Assembly (NCBI GenBank): GCA_020249005.1
Contig: JADCGN010000074.1
Span: 1 to 13,435, forward strand
DNA from: Alphaproteobacteria bacterium
Lineage (GTDB): Bacteria > Pseudomonadota > Alphaproteobacteria > UBA2136 > UBA6156
Direction of reading: 5' to 3'
DNA length: 13,435 nucleotides
The stretch's first letter is position 1. Each line of letters opens with the position of its first letter. Under the pieces are notes generated by a model that worked only from the letters and a program-made list of their open reading frames with translations, was not told the origin of the DNA and made no database searches. Position numbers and translations under genes: made by a program. Of this stretch, positions 1 through 6,952 are shown in pieces.

Positions 1-209
1 GAATGTTTACTTTTTCCCTGTAGATTATTCTGAATTTCAAGTTCAATTTGAATAGTTTTTAAAAAAATTTCAAGACTTAAGCTAAGTAATATTATTCTTG
101 GGCTACCAAAGTTAACATTGGTTAAAGCCTCCTTTTCTAAACGTTCTTCAAAGGTTTTAGCACATACTAAATAAGAGTATGCTTCCATGTAGCCTATTTG
201 GCATTTCAT
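1..209 (-). CDS. Partial A+T-rich gene, HEPN-like N-terminal region, continues beyond the left edge
   Basis: The reading frame is open for 69 codons from an ATG at 209 to the window edge, so only the N-terminal part is visible. The peptide is rich in Leu, Ile, Glu and Lys. Its centre (about residues 35-55, SPRIILLSLSLEIFLKTI) followed by GKSKH resembles the HEPN-fold pattern of a small-residue/hydrophobic helix with E-x-x-x-K, then a Gly/Lys-His stretch. HEPN domains occur in RNases, toxin-antitoxin and defence proteins, but the catalytic R-x(4-6)-H motif would lie outside the window. The start lies three bases beyond the lepA stop, in the same frame, with no convincing ribosome-binding site. 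A second ATG at 188 (residue 8) has a nearby TAGG and may be the true start. G+C is about 30% (62 of 209 bases counted), far below the neighbouring genes, which suggests horizontal acquisition. The coding call is moderately sure; the HEPN assignment is tentative. Confidence 0.6.
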   Translation of the reverse strand, partial: MKCQIGYMEAYSYLVCAKTFEERLEKEALTNVNFGSPRIILLSLSLEIFLKTIQIELEIQNNLQGKSKH

Positions 210-212
210 TGC

Positions 213-2051
213 TTAATCATTCAACTTCAGCGCCGCCAAGAACGCCTCTTGCGGGATATCCACGCGGCCTAAGCTCTTCAGGCGTTTTTTGCCTTCCTTT
301 TGCTTCTCGAGCAGCTTGCGTTTGCGGGTGATGTCGCCGCCGTAACATTTCGCGGTCACGTCCTTGCGCACCGGCTTGACGCTTTCGCGCGCGATGATCT
401 TGCCGCCGATCGCCGCCTGCAGGGCCACTTCAAACAGCTGGCGCGGGATCAGTTCCTTCAGCTTGCTGAGCAGCGCGCGGCCGCGGGTTTCGGCAAAGCT
501 GCGGTGCACCACCATGGTGAAGGCGTCCACCGGCTCGCCGTTGATCAGGATATTCACCTTCACCAGGTCGCCGCCGTCGAAGCCGTCGGGGGTGTAGTCG
601 AAGCTGGCGTAGCCGCGGGTGAGGCTTTTCAGGCGGTCGTTGAAATCCAGCACCATTTCATTCAGCGGCAGGCGGTAGGTCAGCATCGCGCGGGTGCCGT
701 GCCATTGCAGCCCCAGCTGTTGGCCGCGTTTATCCTGGCACAGCGTAATCACCGCGCCCAGGTACTCTTCCGGCACCAAAATCGTGGCCTTGATGAAGGG
801 CTCCAGCAGCTCGTCAATCTGGTTGGGTTCGGGCAGGTCGGCGGGCTTTTCAATATCGATCACCGTGCCATCGTTCAGCCGCGCCTGGTACACCACGTTG
901 GGCGCGGTGGTCACCAAATCCAGGTTATATTCGCGCTCGAGGCGGGTTTGGATGATATCCATATGCAGCAGCCCCAAAAAGCCGCAGCGGAAGCCGTGGC
1001 CCAAGGCGGGCGAGTGTTCGGAAATGTAGGTAAAGCTGGTGTCGTTCAGGCGCAGCTTGGCCAGCGATTCCTTCAGTTTTTCGTAATCGTCGCCTTCGGT
1101 GGGGTACAGCCCGCAAAACACCATCGGCGGCACGGTTTTAAAGCCGGGCAGGGGGGTTATGAGGCCTTGGCTGGCGGCGGTGAAGTCGGCGATGGTGTCG
1201 CCCACTTGGGCGTCGGCCACTTCCTTAATGGCGGCGGTCAGCACGCCCACCTCGCCCGCGTACAAGGCTTCCACCGCGCGGAAGCGGGTGGCCTCTTGCG
1301 GGTGCAGCACGCCCACCCTGTCCAGCACATAGGTGCGGTCGGCGTTCATCAGCTTCACCTTGCTGCCCTTGTGCAGCACACCATCCAGCACCCGCACCAG
1401 CACCACCACGCCCAGGTAGTTGTCGTACCAGGCATCCACCAGCAGCGCCTTGGCGGGGGCCTTGGGGTCACCCACCGGGGCGGGGACTTTCTGCACGATT
1501 TGCTCCAAAATATCGGCCACGCCCACGCCGGTTTTGGCGCTGCACATCACGGCATCGTCGGCGGGGAGGCCGATCAGGTCTTCAATTTGCTTTTTCACCC
1601 GGTCGGGTTCGGCGGCGGGAAGGTCAATCTTGTTCAGCACCGGCAGGATTTCCAGGTTGGCCTCCAGCGCGGTATAAACGTTGGCCAGCGTTTGTGCTTC
1701 CACGCCCTGGGCGGCATCCACCACCAGCAGCGCGCCTTCGCACGCCGCCAGGCTGCGCGAAACCTCGTAGGCGAAATCCACGTGGCCGGGGGTGTCGATA
1801 AAATTCATCTGGTAGGTTTGGCCATCCTTGGCCTTGTAGCTAAGCCGGGTGGCGTTGGCCTTGATGGTGATGCCGCGCTCGCGCTCCAGCTCCATAGTAT
1901 CCATCATTTGGTCCTTCATGGCGCGCTTGTCGATCGTGCCGGTGATTTCCAGCAAGCGGTCGGCCAGGGTGGATTTGCCGTGGTCGATATGCGCAATGAT
2001 ACTGAAATTGCGGATGTGGGACAGCGTTTGCTTGGGTTGGGGGCCGGACAT
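213..2051 (-). CDS. lepA: Elongation factor 4 (LepA), ribosomal back-translocase GTPase
   Basis: LepA is a translational GTPase that binds the ribosome and is thought to act on stalled or mis-translocated complexes and in ribosome assembly. The 612-residue product matches the family length. The GTPase motifs are clear: G1 AHIDHGKS (20-27), switch RGIT (59-62), G3 DTPGH (86-90) and G4 NKID (140-143). EF-G-like domains follow, then the LepA-specific C-terminal domain ending in IPQEAF-AALK. The start at 2051 is chosen because family members begin shortly before IRNFSIIAHIDHGKST. The frame stays open to 2111, but that extension would be encoded by a hairpin. A -10-like TATAGA lies only seven bases before the ATG and no good ribosome-binding site is seen, so the transcript may be leaderless. 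The last residues (KLND) and the stop are A+T-leaning and abut the A+T-rich segment downstream. Confidence 0.97.
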   Translation of the reverse strand: MSGPQPKQTLSHIRNFSIIAHIDHGKSTLADRLLEITGTIDKRAMKDQMMDTMELERERGITIKANATRLSYKAKDGQTYQMNFIDTPGHVDFAYEVSRSLAACEGALLVVDAAQGVEAQTLANVYTALEANLEILPVLNKIDLPAAEPDRVKKQIEDLIGLPADDAVMCSAKTGVGVADILEQIVQKVPAPVGDPKAPAKALLVDAWYDNYLGVVVLVRVLDGVLHKGSKVKLMNADRTYVLDRVGVLHPQEATRFRAVEALYAGEVGVLTAAIKEVADAQVGDTIADFTAASQGLITPLPGFKTVPPMVFCGLYPTEGDDYEKLKESLAKLRLNDTSFTYISEHSPALGHGFRCGFLGLLHMDIIQTRLEREYNLDLVTTAPNVVYQARLNDGTVIDIEKPADLPEPNQIDELLEPFIKATILVPEEYLGAVITLCQDKRGQQLGLQWHGTRAMLTYRLPLNEMVLDFNDRLKSLTRGYASFDYTPDGFDGGDLVKVNILINGEPVDAFTMVVHRSFAETRGRALLSKLKELIPRQLFEVALQAAIGGKIIARESVKPVRKDVTAKCYGGDITRKRKLLEKQKEGKKRLKSLGRVDIPQEAFLAALKLND

Positions 2052-2058
2052 ACGCGCT

Positions 2059-2087
2059 TCTATACGCAAAACCCCCGCCGCACACAA
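2059..2087 (-). promoter_or_regulatory. Candidate lepA promoter, possibly giving a leaderless mRNA
   Basis: Read on the minus strand, TTGTGT (2087-2082) is followed after exactly 17 bases by TATAGA (2064-2059), and the lepA ATG begins seven bases later at 2051. The -10 matches the sigma-70 consensus at four positions and the -35 at three. The spacing would put the transcription start at or next to the first base of the ATG. The -35 and spacer lie inside the hairpin annotated at 2068-2100. This is an inference from sequence only. Confidence 0.4.
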
Positions 2088-2100
2088 GGTGCAGCGGGGG
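2068..2100 (-). terminator. Rho-independent terminator between the small upstream gene and lepA
   Basis: The arms at 2072-2083 and 2089-2100 pair over 12 positions around a five-base loop (2084-2088). On the minus-strand RNA the only non-Watson-Crick pair is one G-U. A short U-tract (TTTT, minus strand, 2071-2068) follows. The hairpin begins 24 bases past the stop of the 76-codon gene, a normal position for its terminator, and ends 17 bases before the lepA ATG. On the plus strand the hairpin is followed by A residues, so it would act only on minus-strand transcripts. Confidence 0.7.
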
Positions 2101-2123
2101 AAAAGGGCCACGACGGCAAACGC

Positions 2124-2354
2124 TTAACCGAATTGCCGTTGGCGCTTAAGGCCTTCCGCCTGCTGGGCCACGGTGGCCTGGCCGCTGAAGATGCGTTCTT
2201 CCGCCGCCGAGGCCTGCATTTGGGCCAAGCGGCCACTGGCTTGGGCGGCAATCACCAGCGGGTGGTTTTTGTTACCCGCGAACCTGGCCAATTGTAGGGC
2301 CAAATCGTGCTGGGCGGCTTCACGCAGCCCGTGGCGGCAGGGTTCAAGCTTCAT
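2124..2354 (-). CDS. Small hypothetical protein (76 aa) upstream of lepA
   Basis: I do not recognise the family. The product is soluble-looking, rich in Ala, Gln and Arg, and has no signal peptide or membrane segment. Residues from about 38 to 70 could form an amphipathic, possibly coiled-coil helix. Three things support it as real. A GGAG sits six bases before the ATG at 2354. Its codons (many GCC, TTG and CAG) resemble those of the neighbouring genes. A hairpin terminator lies 24 bases after its stop. A longer reading (start at 2396) lacks this ribosome-binding site. The opposite strand carries an open upstream extension of the comM frame, which I regard as non-coding. The gene is oriented with lepA but appears to be terminated before it. 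Confidence 0.65.
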   Translation of the reverse strand: MKLEPCRHGLREAAQHDLALQLARFAGNKNHPLVIAAQASGRLAQMQASAAEERIFSGQATVAQQAEGLKRQRQFG

Positions 2355-2527
2355 GGGTTTCTCCAGTTGTGCTTGGGTAAACGGGGGGCAAGCCACGCGG
2401 GCTTACCAAATGGTGAGGCGCCCGTGTAACTGCTTTACCGCGGCCTGCCAAGCGGTGTGGGGAAAAGTTTCAGGCCACCGTAAGCCGGCGGCCGCACCCC
2501 CCGTGGCCGTGGCGCCGCAAGTTTCGC

Positions 2528-2556
2528 TTGGCAGCGGGTTTGATTTCCGTTACAGA
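2528..2556 (+). promoter_or_regulatory. Candidate comM promoter ending at the start codon
   Basis: TTGGCA (2528-2533, five of six matches to the -35 consensus) is followed by a 17-base spacer and TACAGA (2551-2556, a weak -10). Six bases then lead to the comM ATG at 2563, so the predicted transcription start coincides with the A of the ATG. No ribosome-binding site precedes the ATG, consistent with a leaderless message. The rest of 2355-2562, between this gene and the divergent small gene, shows nothing else I can name. Confidence 0.4.
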
Positions 2557-2562
2557 TATTGT

Positions 2563-4077
2563 ATGGTGGTGGCCGTTCACACGTTGGCGCTGCAAGGCTT
2601 GCAGGGCACGCCGGTGCAGATTGAAGTGCAGCTTTCCGGTGGGCAGCCGGGAGTGTTCATCATCGGCCTGGCGGGCAATGCGGTGAAGGAAAGCCGCGAC
2701 CGCGTGCGTGGCGCACTGCACGCGCTGGGGATTGCGCTGCCCGACAAGCGCATCACGGTGAACCTTTCCCCCGCCGATCTCACCAAGGACGGCAGCCATT
2801 ACGACTTACCAATTGCCTGTGCGCTGCTGGCGGCGTTTGGGGTGATCCCAGCCGACGTGACCCACGGCCTGTGGTTGTTTGGCGAGTTGGGGTTGGATGG
2901 CAGCGTGCGCGGCGTGCCGGGGTGCTTGCCTGCCGCGCTGTATGCCGCCCAAGCCGGGGCGCAGCTGGTGTTGGTGCCGAGTGCCAATGCGGCCGAAGCC
3001 GCCTGGGCCAATCAAGCAGGCCGGGTGGGGGTGTTGGGGGTGCCCAGCCTGCATGCGTTGATACGGCATTTTAGGGGTGAGGAACTGTTGGCCCCGGCAA
3101 CCCCGCAGGCAGCGGCAGCGGAGCCTTATCACGCACCGGATTTGCGGGACATTCGCGGCCAAGAAGGCGCCAAGCGCGCGGCCGAAATCGCCGCGGCGGG
3201 GGGGCATCATTTGCTGCTGAGTGGCCCTCCCGGCAGCGGCAAGAGCATGCTGGCCAGCCGTTTGCCCGCGTTATTGCCGCCGTTGACGGCGGCGGAAGCG
3301 CTGGAAGTGAGCATGGTGCACAGCGTGGCCGGGCTGAAGCTACCCGACAGCGGGCTGCTCACCACCCGGCCGTTTCGCGACCCGCACCACAGCGCCAGCG
3401 CGGTGAGCCTGACGGGCGGCGGCTTAAAAGGCAAACCGGGCGAAATGAGCCTGGCGCACCGGGGCGTGCTGTTTTTGGATGAGCTGCCCGAGTTCCCCCG
3501 CGCGGTGCTGGAAACGCTGCGCCAGCCGTTGGAAACGGGGAGCATCACGATTGCCCGCGCCGCCGCGCACGTGACGTATCCGGCGCGCTTTCAGCTGATT
3601 GCCGCGATGAACCCGTGCGCCTGTGGTTATTTAGGTGATGCGAAAAAGGGCTGCAAAAGCCAGCCCGGCTGCGCCCAGCAATACCAAAACCGCTTGAGTG
3701 GCCCGTTGCTCGACCGTTTTGATTTGCGGGTGAGTGTGCCGGCCGTGAAGGCCGAGGATTTAAGTCTGCCGCCCGCCAAGGAAGGCACCGCCGTGGTGGC
3801 GGCCCGGGTGCGCGCGGCGCGTGAACGCCAGGCCGCGCGGCTGCAGGGGAGGGGCGCGATCTGCAATGCCGAACTGACCGGCCAGTTGCTTGAAGAGACC
3901 TGCGTGCTGGAGGCAGAAAGCCGCCAGCTGCTGAATGCGGCGGCGGAGAAGATGGGTCTTAGCGCGCGCGGCTATCACCGCGTGCTGCGGGTGGCACGGA
4001 CGTTGGCCGACCTGGCAGCGGCGCCACACATCGGCAAACCCCATGTGGCGGAGGCCTTGGCGTACCGGGTGGGGTAG
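2563..4077 (+). CDS. comM: ComM/YifB-family AAA+ ATPase (Mg-chelatase-like)
   Basis: ComM is a hexameric AAA+ helicase that promotes branch migration when transformed or otherwise invading single-stranded DNA recombines into the chromosome. The family is often annotated as magnesium chelatase. The 504-residue product has the family length. It has the N-terminal ChlI-like domain (VHTLAL...GVFIIGLAGNAVKESRDRVR, then ITVNLSPADLTKDGSHYDLPIA). Walker A is GPPGSGKS (221-228) and Walker B is VLFLDE (302-307). The family's Cys-rich NPCACGY (350-356) with two further Cys is followed by LLDRFDL and a C-terminal lid domain. The frame is open back to 2173, but the start at 2563 is chosen because ComM proteins begin immediately before this VHT-like motif. 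A G7 run (3198-3204) sits just before Walker A. The SH3 gene follows nine bases after the stop, probably in the same operon. Confidence 0.95.
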   Translation: MVVAVHTLALQGLQGTPVQIEVQLSGGQPGVFIIGLAGNAVKESRDRVRGALHALGIALPDKRITVNLSPADLTKDGSHYDLPIACALLAAFGVIPADVTHGLWLFGELGLDGSVRGVPGCLPAALYAAQAGAQLVLVPSANAAEAAWANQAGRVGVLGVPSLHALIRHFRGEELLAPATPQAAAAEPYHAPDLRDIRGQEGAKRAAEIAAAGGHHLLLSGPPGSGKSMLASRLPALLPPLTAAEALEVSMVHSVAGLKLPDSGLLTTRPFRDPHHSASAVSLTGGGLKGKPGEMSLAHRGVLFLDELPEFPRAVLETLRQPLETGSITIARAAAHVTYPARFQLIAAMNPCACGYLGDAKKGCKSQPGCAQQYQNRLSGPLLDRFDLRVSVPAVKAEDLSLPPAKEGTAVVAARVRAARERQAARLQGRGAICNAELTGQLLEETCVLEAESRQLLNAAAEKMGLSARGYHRVLRVARTLADLAAAPHIGKPHVAEALAYRVG

Positions 4078-4086
4078 GGTACAACC

Positions 4087-4608
4087 ATGGCTATGCGTTG
4101 GTTGTGGGGCTTGCTCTGTCTCCTCCCCTGGGGGGCGGCGCTGGCGCAACCGGTTCCTGAAGCGGGGGCCAAAGCCGGTGAGGTATTCCCGCGGGCGGCC
4201 AGCCTGAAGCGTGGTGAGGTGAACGTGCGCAGTGGCCCCGGCACGCAATACCCCATTTTGTGGGTCTACTGGCGGGCAGGTTACCCGGTGGCCTTGGTGG
4301 CGCGGTTTGATAATTACCTGAAGATTCGGGATTTTGAGGGGGAAGAGGGTTGGGTCCACCAGGCAATGGTGAGCAAGCGCATCACCGCCTTGGTGGCCAG
4401 CAAGGAACCGGCACGCCTGCTGAAAGATGCCGAACCCGGCAGCCGGGCCGTGGCCCGTTTGGCGCCGGGGGTGATGGTGGCCTTAACGGAACCCTGCACG
4501 CCCGACTGGTGCGCGGTGGAAGTGATTCCCAGCGGCGAAGAAGGCTACCTGCGGCCCACCGATTTGGATGTACCCACGCCGGATGCGTTCCAACAGCCCA
4601 CCCCTTAA
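4087..4608 (+). CDS. Secreted protein with two bacterial SH3-like domains
   Basis: The 173-residue product begins with a Sec-type signal peptide: positive start, hydrophobic residues 5-19, and probable cleavage after ALA at 20. An SH3-like domain (about 39-103) contains the family's VNVRSGPGTQYPILWVY and GEEGWVHQ segments. A second, more divergent SH3-like module (about 108-161) carries two Cys (137 and 142) that could form a disulphide. Proteins of this DUF1058-type class are typical of Alphaproteobacteria and are presumed to bind cell-wall or periplasmic ligands; the actual ligand is unknown. The gene starts nine bases after comM with only a weak AGGG upstream, so translation may be coupled. 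ATG at 4093 is an alternative start two codons later. It converges with the HAD gene across 34 bases, where I see no clear terminator. Confidence 0.85.
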   Translation: MAMRWLWGLLCLLPWGAALAQPVPEAGAKAGEVFPRAASLKRGEVNVRSGPGTQYPILWVYWRAGYPVALVARFDNYLKIRDFEGEEGWVHQAMVSKRITALVASKEPARLLKDAEPGSRAVARLAPGVMVALTEPCTPDWCAVEVIPSGEEGYLRPTDLDVPTPDAFQQPTP

Positions 4609-4642
4609 CGGAATCTGCCCTTACCCTTACTGAAATGGCCCG

Positions 4643-5353
4643 TTAGGCGGGTTGAAAGGCATCCCAATGCGTCACAATCTGGCTGGCGCCGGCGGCGGTC
4701 AGTTCGGCGGCGGCCTGGTGTGTGTCGCTGGCGGCGCCGGTGTAGCCCCAGCAGGTGAAGCCCGCGGCCACCGCGGCCTTCACCCCGGTGGCTGAATCTT
4801 CCAGCGCCAAACAGGCGGCGGGGTTGGCCTGGTAATGCGCAGCGGCGGCCAGATACACATCGGGGGCCGGCTTGCTGCGGCGGTTGGGGTGGGCAGGGTC
4901 GGTGCCGCTAAAAATATGCCCCTGAAACACGTGCGGCAGCAGCACGCCGTGCTGTCGTTGGCCGTTGATATAATCCAACGTCAGTGCAATGCGGGTGGGG
5001 TTGCTGTTGCTGACCAGGGCAAGCTGTTGGCCCTGCGCCAATACCCGGCGCAGCATTTGCAACATGCCCGGCAACGGGGCGACCCCGTTGGCCCGAATCA
5101 CCTGCTCTAAGGCGGCTTGGCGGCGGGGTGAAAACTCTTCCCACACCAGGGTGGTGCCGTGCTCGGCATTCAGCTTGGCCAACAGCGAAGGCCCCGACAT
5201 GCCATGGTAGTGGGTGAACCATTGCGCGGTTGTTAGGTGCAAACCATAATGGTTGGCCAACAGCTCCAGCAGGTTGGGGATGGAGAAGCTTTCGGTGTCG
5301 GCTAAGGTGCCGTCAAGGTCAAACGCAATCAGCGCCCAGGGGCCTGGCGCCAT
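4643..5353 (-). CDS. HAD-superfamily hydrolase (beta-phosphoglucomutase/phosphatase-like)
   Basis: This cytoplasmic enzyme probably hydrolyses or isomerises a small phosphorylated metabolite; the substrate cannot be read from sequence. The 236-residue product has all four HAD motifs. Motif I is DLDGT, with nucleophile D12 and acid/base D14. Motif II is Ser115 in VSNS, motif III is K161 in KPAPDVY, and motif IV is E185-D186 in ALEDSATGVKAA. An alpha-helical cap lies between motifs I and II, as in the GPH/beta-phosphoglucomutase group. The ATG at 5353 places motif I at residue 12, as normal. The frame is open further upstream, but that overlaps the preceding gene. The start lies two bases after the stop of the 466-residue membrane protein, so the pair is probably co-transcribed and translationally coupled. 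Confidence 0.88.
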   Translation of the reverse strand: MAPGPWALIAFDLDGTLADTESFSIPNLLELLANHYGLHLTTAQWFTHYHGMSGPSLLAKLNAEHGTTLVWEEFSPRRQAALEQVIRANGVAPLPGMLQMLRRVLAQGQQLALVSNSNPTRIALTLDYINGQRQHGVLLPHVFQGHIFSGTDPAHPNRRSKPAPDVYLAAAAHYQANPAACLALEDSATGVKAAVAAGFTCWGYTGAASDTHQAAAELTAAGASQIVTHWDAFQPA

Positions 5354-5355
5354 GG

Positions 5356-6756
5356 TTAAAAGGCCTCGCGCAATTTGGTGTCGATGCTTTGCAGCTGGCT
5401 TTCGGCGCGACGCTGCAGGCTGGCGGGGCTTAAGGCCAGCTCGGCCAAGGGGCCGGTGGGGAGGCTTTGCCATTTGGCCTGCAAGGGGCTGCATTGCGGA
5501 CCGGTTAAGTTGAGCAGCACGCAGGGGCCCCAAGGCTGTTGGTTGGGCCCGCTCAGCATAAAGGTGCCCACCTCGGCACTGAGGCTATAGGCGGTATCGG
5601 CGATCAAATCGCGTTCTTGCAACAGCGGCCCGAGTGTGGCCCAGCTGCGGTGGTGGCGGGGGTCGTCGGCAGGCAGATCCCACAGCCCCAACACGGTGCG
5701 CAGTTCGGGGTCAAACGCGGGGCCCAGGGCCGCCAGCAAGCTGCGGAGTTCCACCCAGTGCAGCGGCGTGCCGCCCGGTTGGGCGCTGCGGTACAGGGTG
5801 GTGGTGGGGGTGAGGTCGGCTTGCGGGGTGAGATGGTCGAGCGCCGCCAACCACGCCTTGGCCAAACCACTTTCCAGGGCTTCCTTGCGCGCGGGAGTAA
5901 GTTGGTCGAGCTCGGTGATATCGATCAACCCCAGTTGCGCTTCGGCGCGGGTGAGGCCTTCCACCAAAGTGGCGGCCAACGGCCCGGCATTCAGCGGCAA
6001 CTGTTGCGGAATATGGGCGTAGCGCAGCGCCGTGAGCAACGCCCGCTGCGTAGCGGGGCCTTCGGGCTGGTGCTGCAAGGCACGGAAGGCGGGCAAGGTG
6101 GAAAGAATCAGCGCGCTCATGCCGGGGTTGGGCACCGTGCGGCGGCGGAAGCGCACCACGTCACGGGCACCGAACTGGTACCAAGGCGGTGGCGTGCGCT
6201 GTTCTTCCAGCGCATGCACCACGGCCAAGTCCTTCGCCAGGGCGGCCACCCGGTGCCACGGGCCGCTGCCGGGGATGTGGCGCATCACCTGCCACCGCGC
6301 GGTGGCCTGTTCGTAGAGAGTGATTTCGGGCTTGGCAGGGTCGAGCGGCCAATGCTGAAACCCTTGCAGGAAGCCCAGCAGTTCAGCTTCCAGCGGGTGT
6401 AGCTGGGCCGAGGCGGCCGGCGGGGCCACCAGGGTTGGTTGAAATTTGCTGAGCGCCATGTTGAACGATTCGCTCTGGCCGTTGGCATTGAGCATTTCAA
6501 ACGCCGTGCCGAATTCGTCGGTCGGTTCGGCCTCAAACCCGGTTTTGCGTTGGCGTTGCCAGGCAATCAGTTGCGTGGCCAACCAGACCACCGCAAAGCC
6601 TGCCAGCACCGCGCCGCCCACGGCAAAAACCCCTTGCTGATAGCGGGCCCAGTTGAGGCCGGTGGGGCCGATGAGAAAGGTGGTGACCACCACCCACAAC
6701 CACCAGGCGATCAGCAGGCAGCTGATGACCAGGGTAAAGCGGTAGCGCGGATCCAT
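5356..6756 (-). CDS. Two-TM inner-membrane protein of unknown function
   Basis: The 466-residue product has two predicted membrane helices (about 7-29 and 43-65) joined by a short loop, then a basic stretch (QRQRK) and a long soluble region (about 70-466). That topology leaves the large domain in the cytoplasm. I do not recognise the family with certainty. Residues about 147-183 (YEQATARWQV..IPGSGPWHRVAALAKDLAVVHAL) faintly recall the HD-like region of MobH/TraI-type conjugation proteins, but without an intact HD pair. The two-TM plus cytoplasmic-domain layout also recalls DotM/IcmP (TrbA) of type IVB secretion systems. Both are weak resemblances. No ribosome-binding site is evident before the ATG at 6756. 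A poor promoter-like TTGAGT-17-CATACC precedes it. It is transcribed divergently from the pilus operon and with the HAD gene. Confidence 0.75.
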   Translation of the reverse strand: MDPRYRFTLVISCLLIAWWLWVVVTTFLIGPTGLNWARYQQGVFAVGGAVLAGFAVVWLATQLIAWQRQRKTGFEAEPTDEFGTAFEMLNANGQSESFNMALSKFQPTLVAPPAASAQLHPLEAELLGFLQGFQHWPLDPAKPEITLYEQATARWQVMRHIPGSGPWHRVAALAKDLAVVHALEEQRTPPPWYQFGARDVVRFRRRTVPNPGMSALILSTLPAFRALQHQPEGPATQRALLTALRYAHIPQQLPLNAGPLAATLVEGLTRAEAQLGLIDITELDQLTPARKEALESGLAKAWLAALDHLTPQADLTPTTTLYRSAQPGGTPLHWVELRSLLAALGPAFDPELRTVLGLWDLPADDPRHHRSWATLGPLLQERDLIADTAYSLSAEVGTFMLSGPNQQPWGPCVLLNLTGPQCSPLQAKWQSLPTGPLAELALSPASLQRRAESQLQSIDTKLREAF

Positions 6757-6952
6757 AGTAGAGCTATGGTATGCCAGAGCCGTGGGTAAAACTCAATTCC
6801 TTCACCCAATTACCGGGCGTACTGCCTAAAATGTTGGCAGGTTTTATGCTTTTCTGGTCACAGGCGTATCAGGGTTGGTACGGGGGGGGCTTTCGCCAAC
6901 AGGCATGCGTCGCTTAGGCTGCCTGCATAACAAGAGGTTGTAGGCCACGACC
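6757..6952. promoter_or_regulatory. Divergent intergenic region upstream of the pilus operon
   Basis: This 196-base region must hold the control signals for the pilus operon (plus) and the membrane-protein gene (minus). I see a run of eight G (6882-6889), an inverted repeat CAGGCA (6900-6905) / TGCCTG (6920-6925) separated by 14 bases, and CATAAC (6926-6931) as a possible -10 without a matching -35. No convincing sigma-70 or sigma-54 pair was found for the plus strand. Confidence 0.35.

Noticed and set aside
2052..2111. Upstream start for lepA at 2111
   Set aside because: The extra 20 residues would be encoded by the terminator hairpin and do not resemble LepA N termini.
300..2297. Very long plus-strand open frame opposite lepA (His, Gln and Gly rich)
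   Set aside because: It is antisense to a clear lepA. The odd composition is what G+C-rich codons of the opposite strand produce, and it has no ribosome-binding site or family pattern.
2173..2562. N-terminal extension of the comM frame by 130 residues
   Set aside because: ComM proteins start at the VHT-like motif near 2563. The extension has no domain, is Trp/Ala/Arg-rich like shadow sequence, and overlaps the small gene and its terminator unit on the other strand.
5354..5533. Upstream start for the HAD gene
   Set aside because: The extension overlaps the end of the membrane-protein gene, is Arg/Ala/Gln-rich without a motif, and would push the HAD motif I to residue ~72.
5539..6402. 287-codon plus-strand frame opposite the membrane-protein gene
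   Set aside because: Its Gly/Gln/Arg-rich composition is typical of antisense shadows. The minus-strand frame has clear membrane helices and coupled downstream translation.
6830..6856. CTGCC/GGCAG dyad followed by GTTTT as a terminator
   Set aside because: The stem is only five pairs with a nine-base A+T-rich loop, too weak, and no plus-strand gene ends just upstream.
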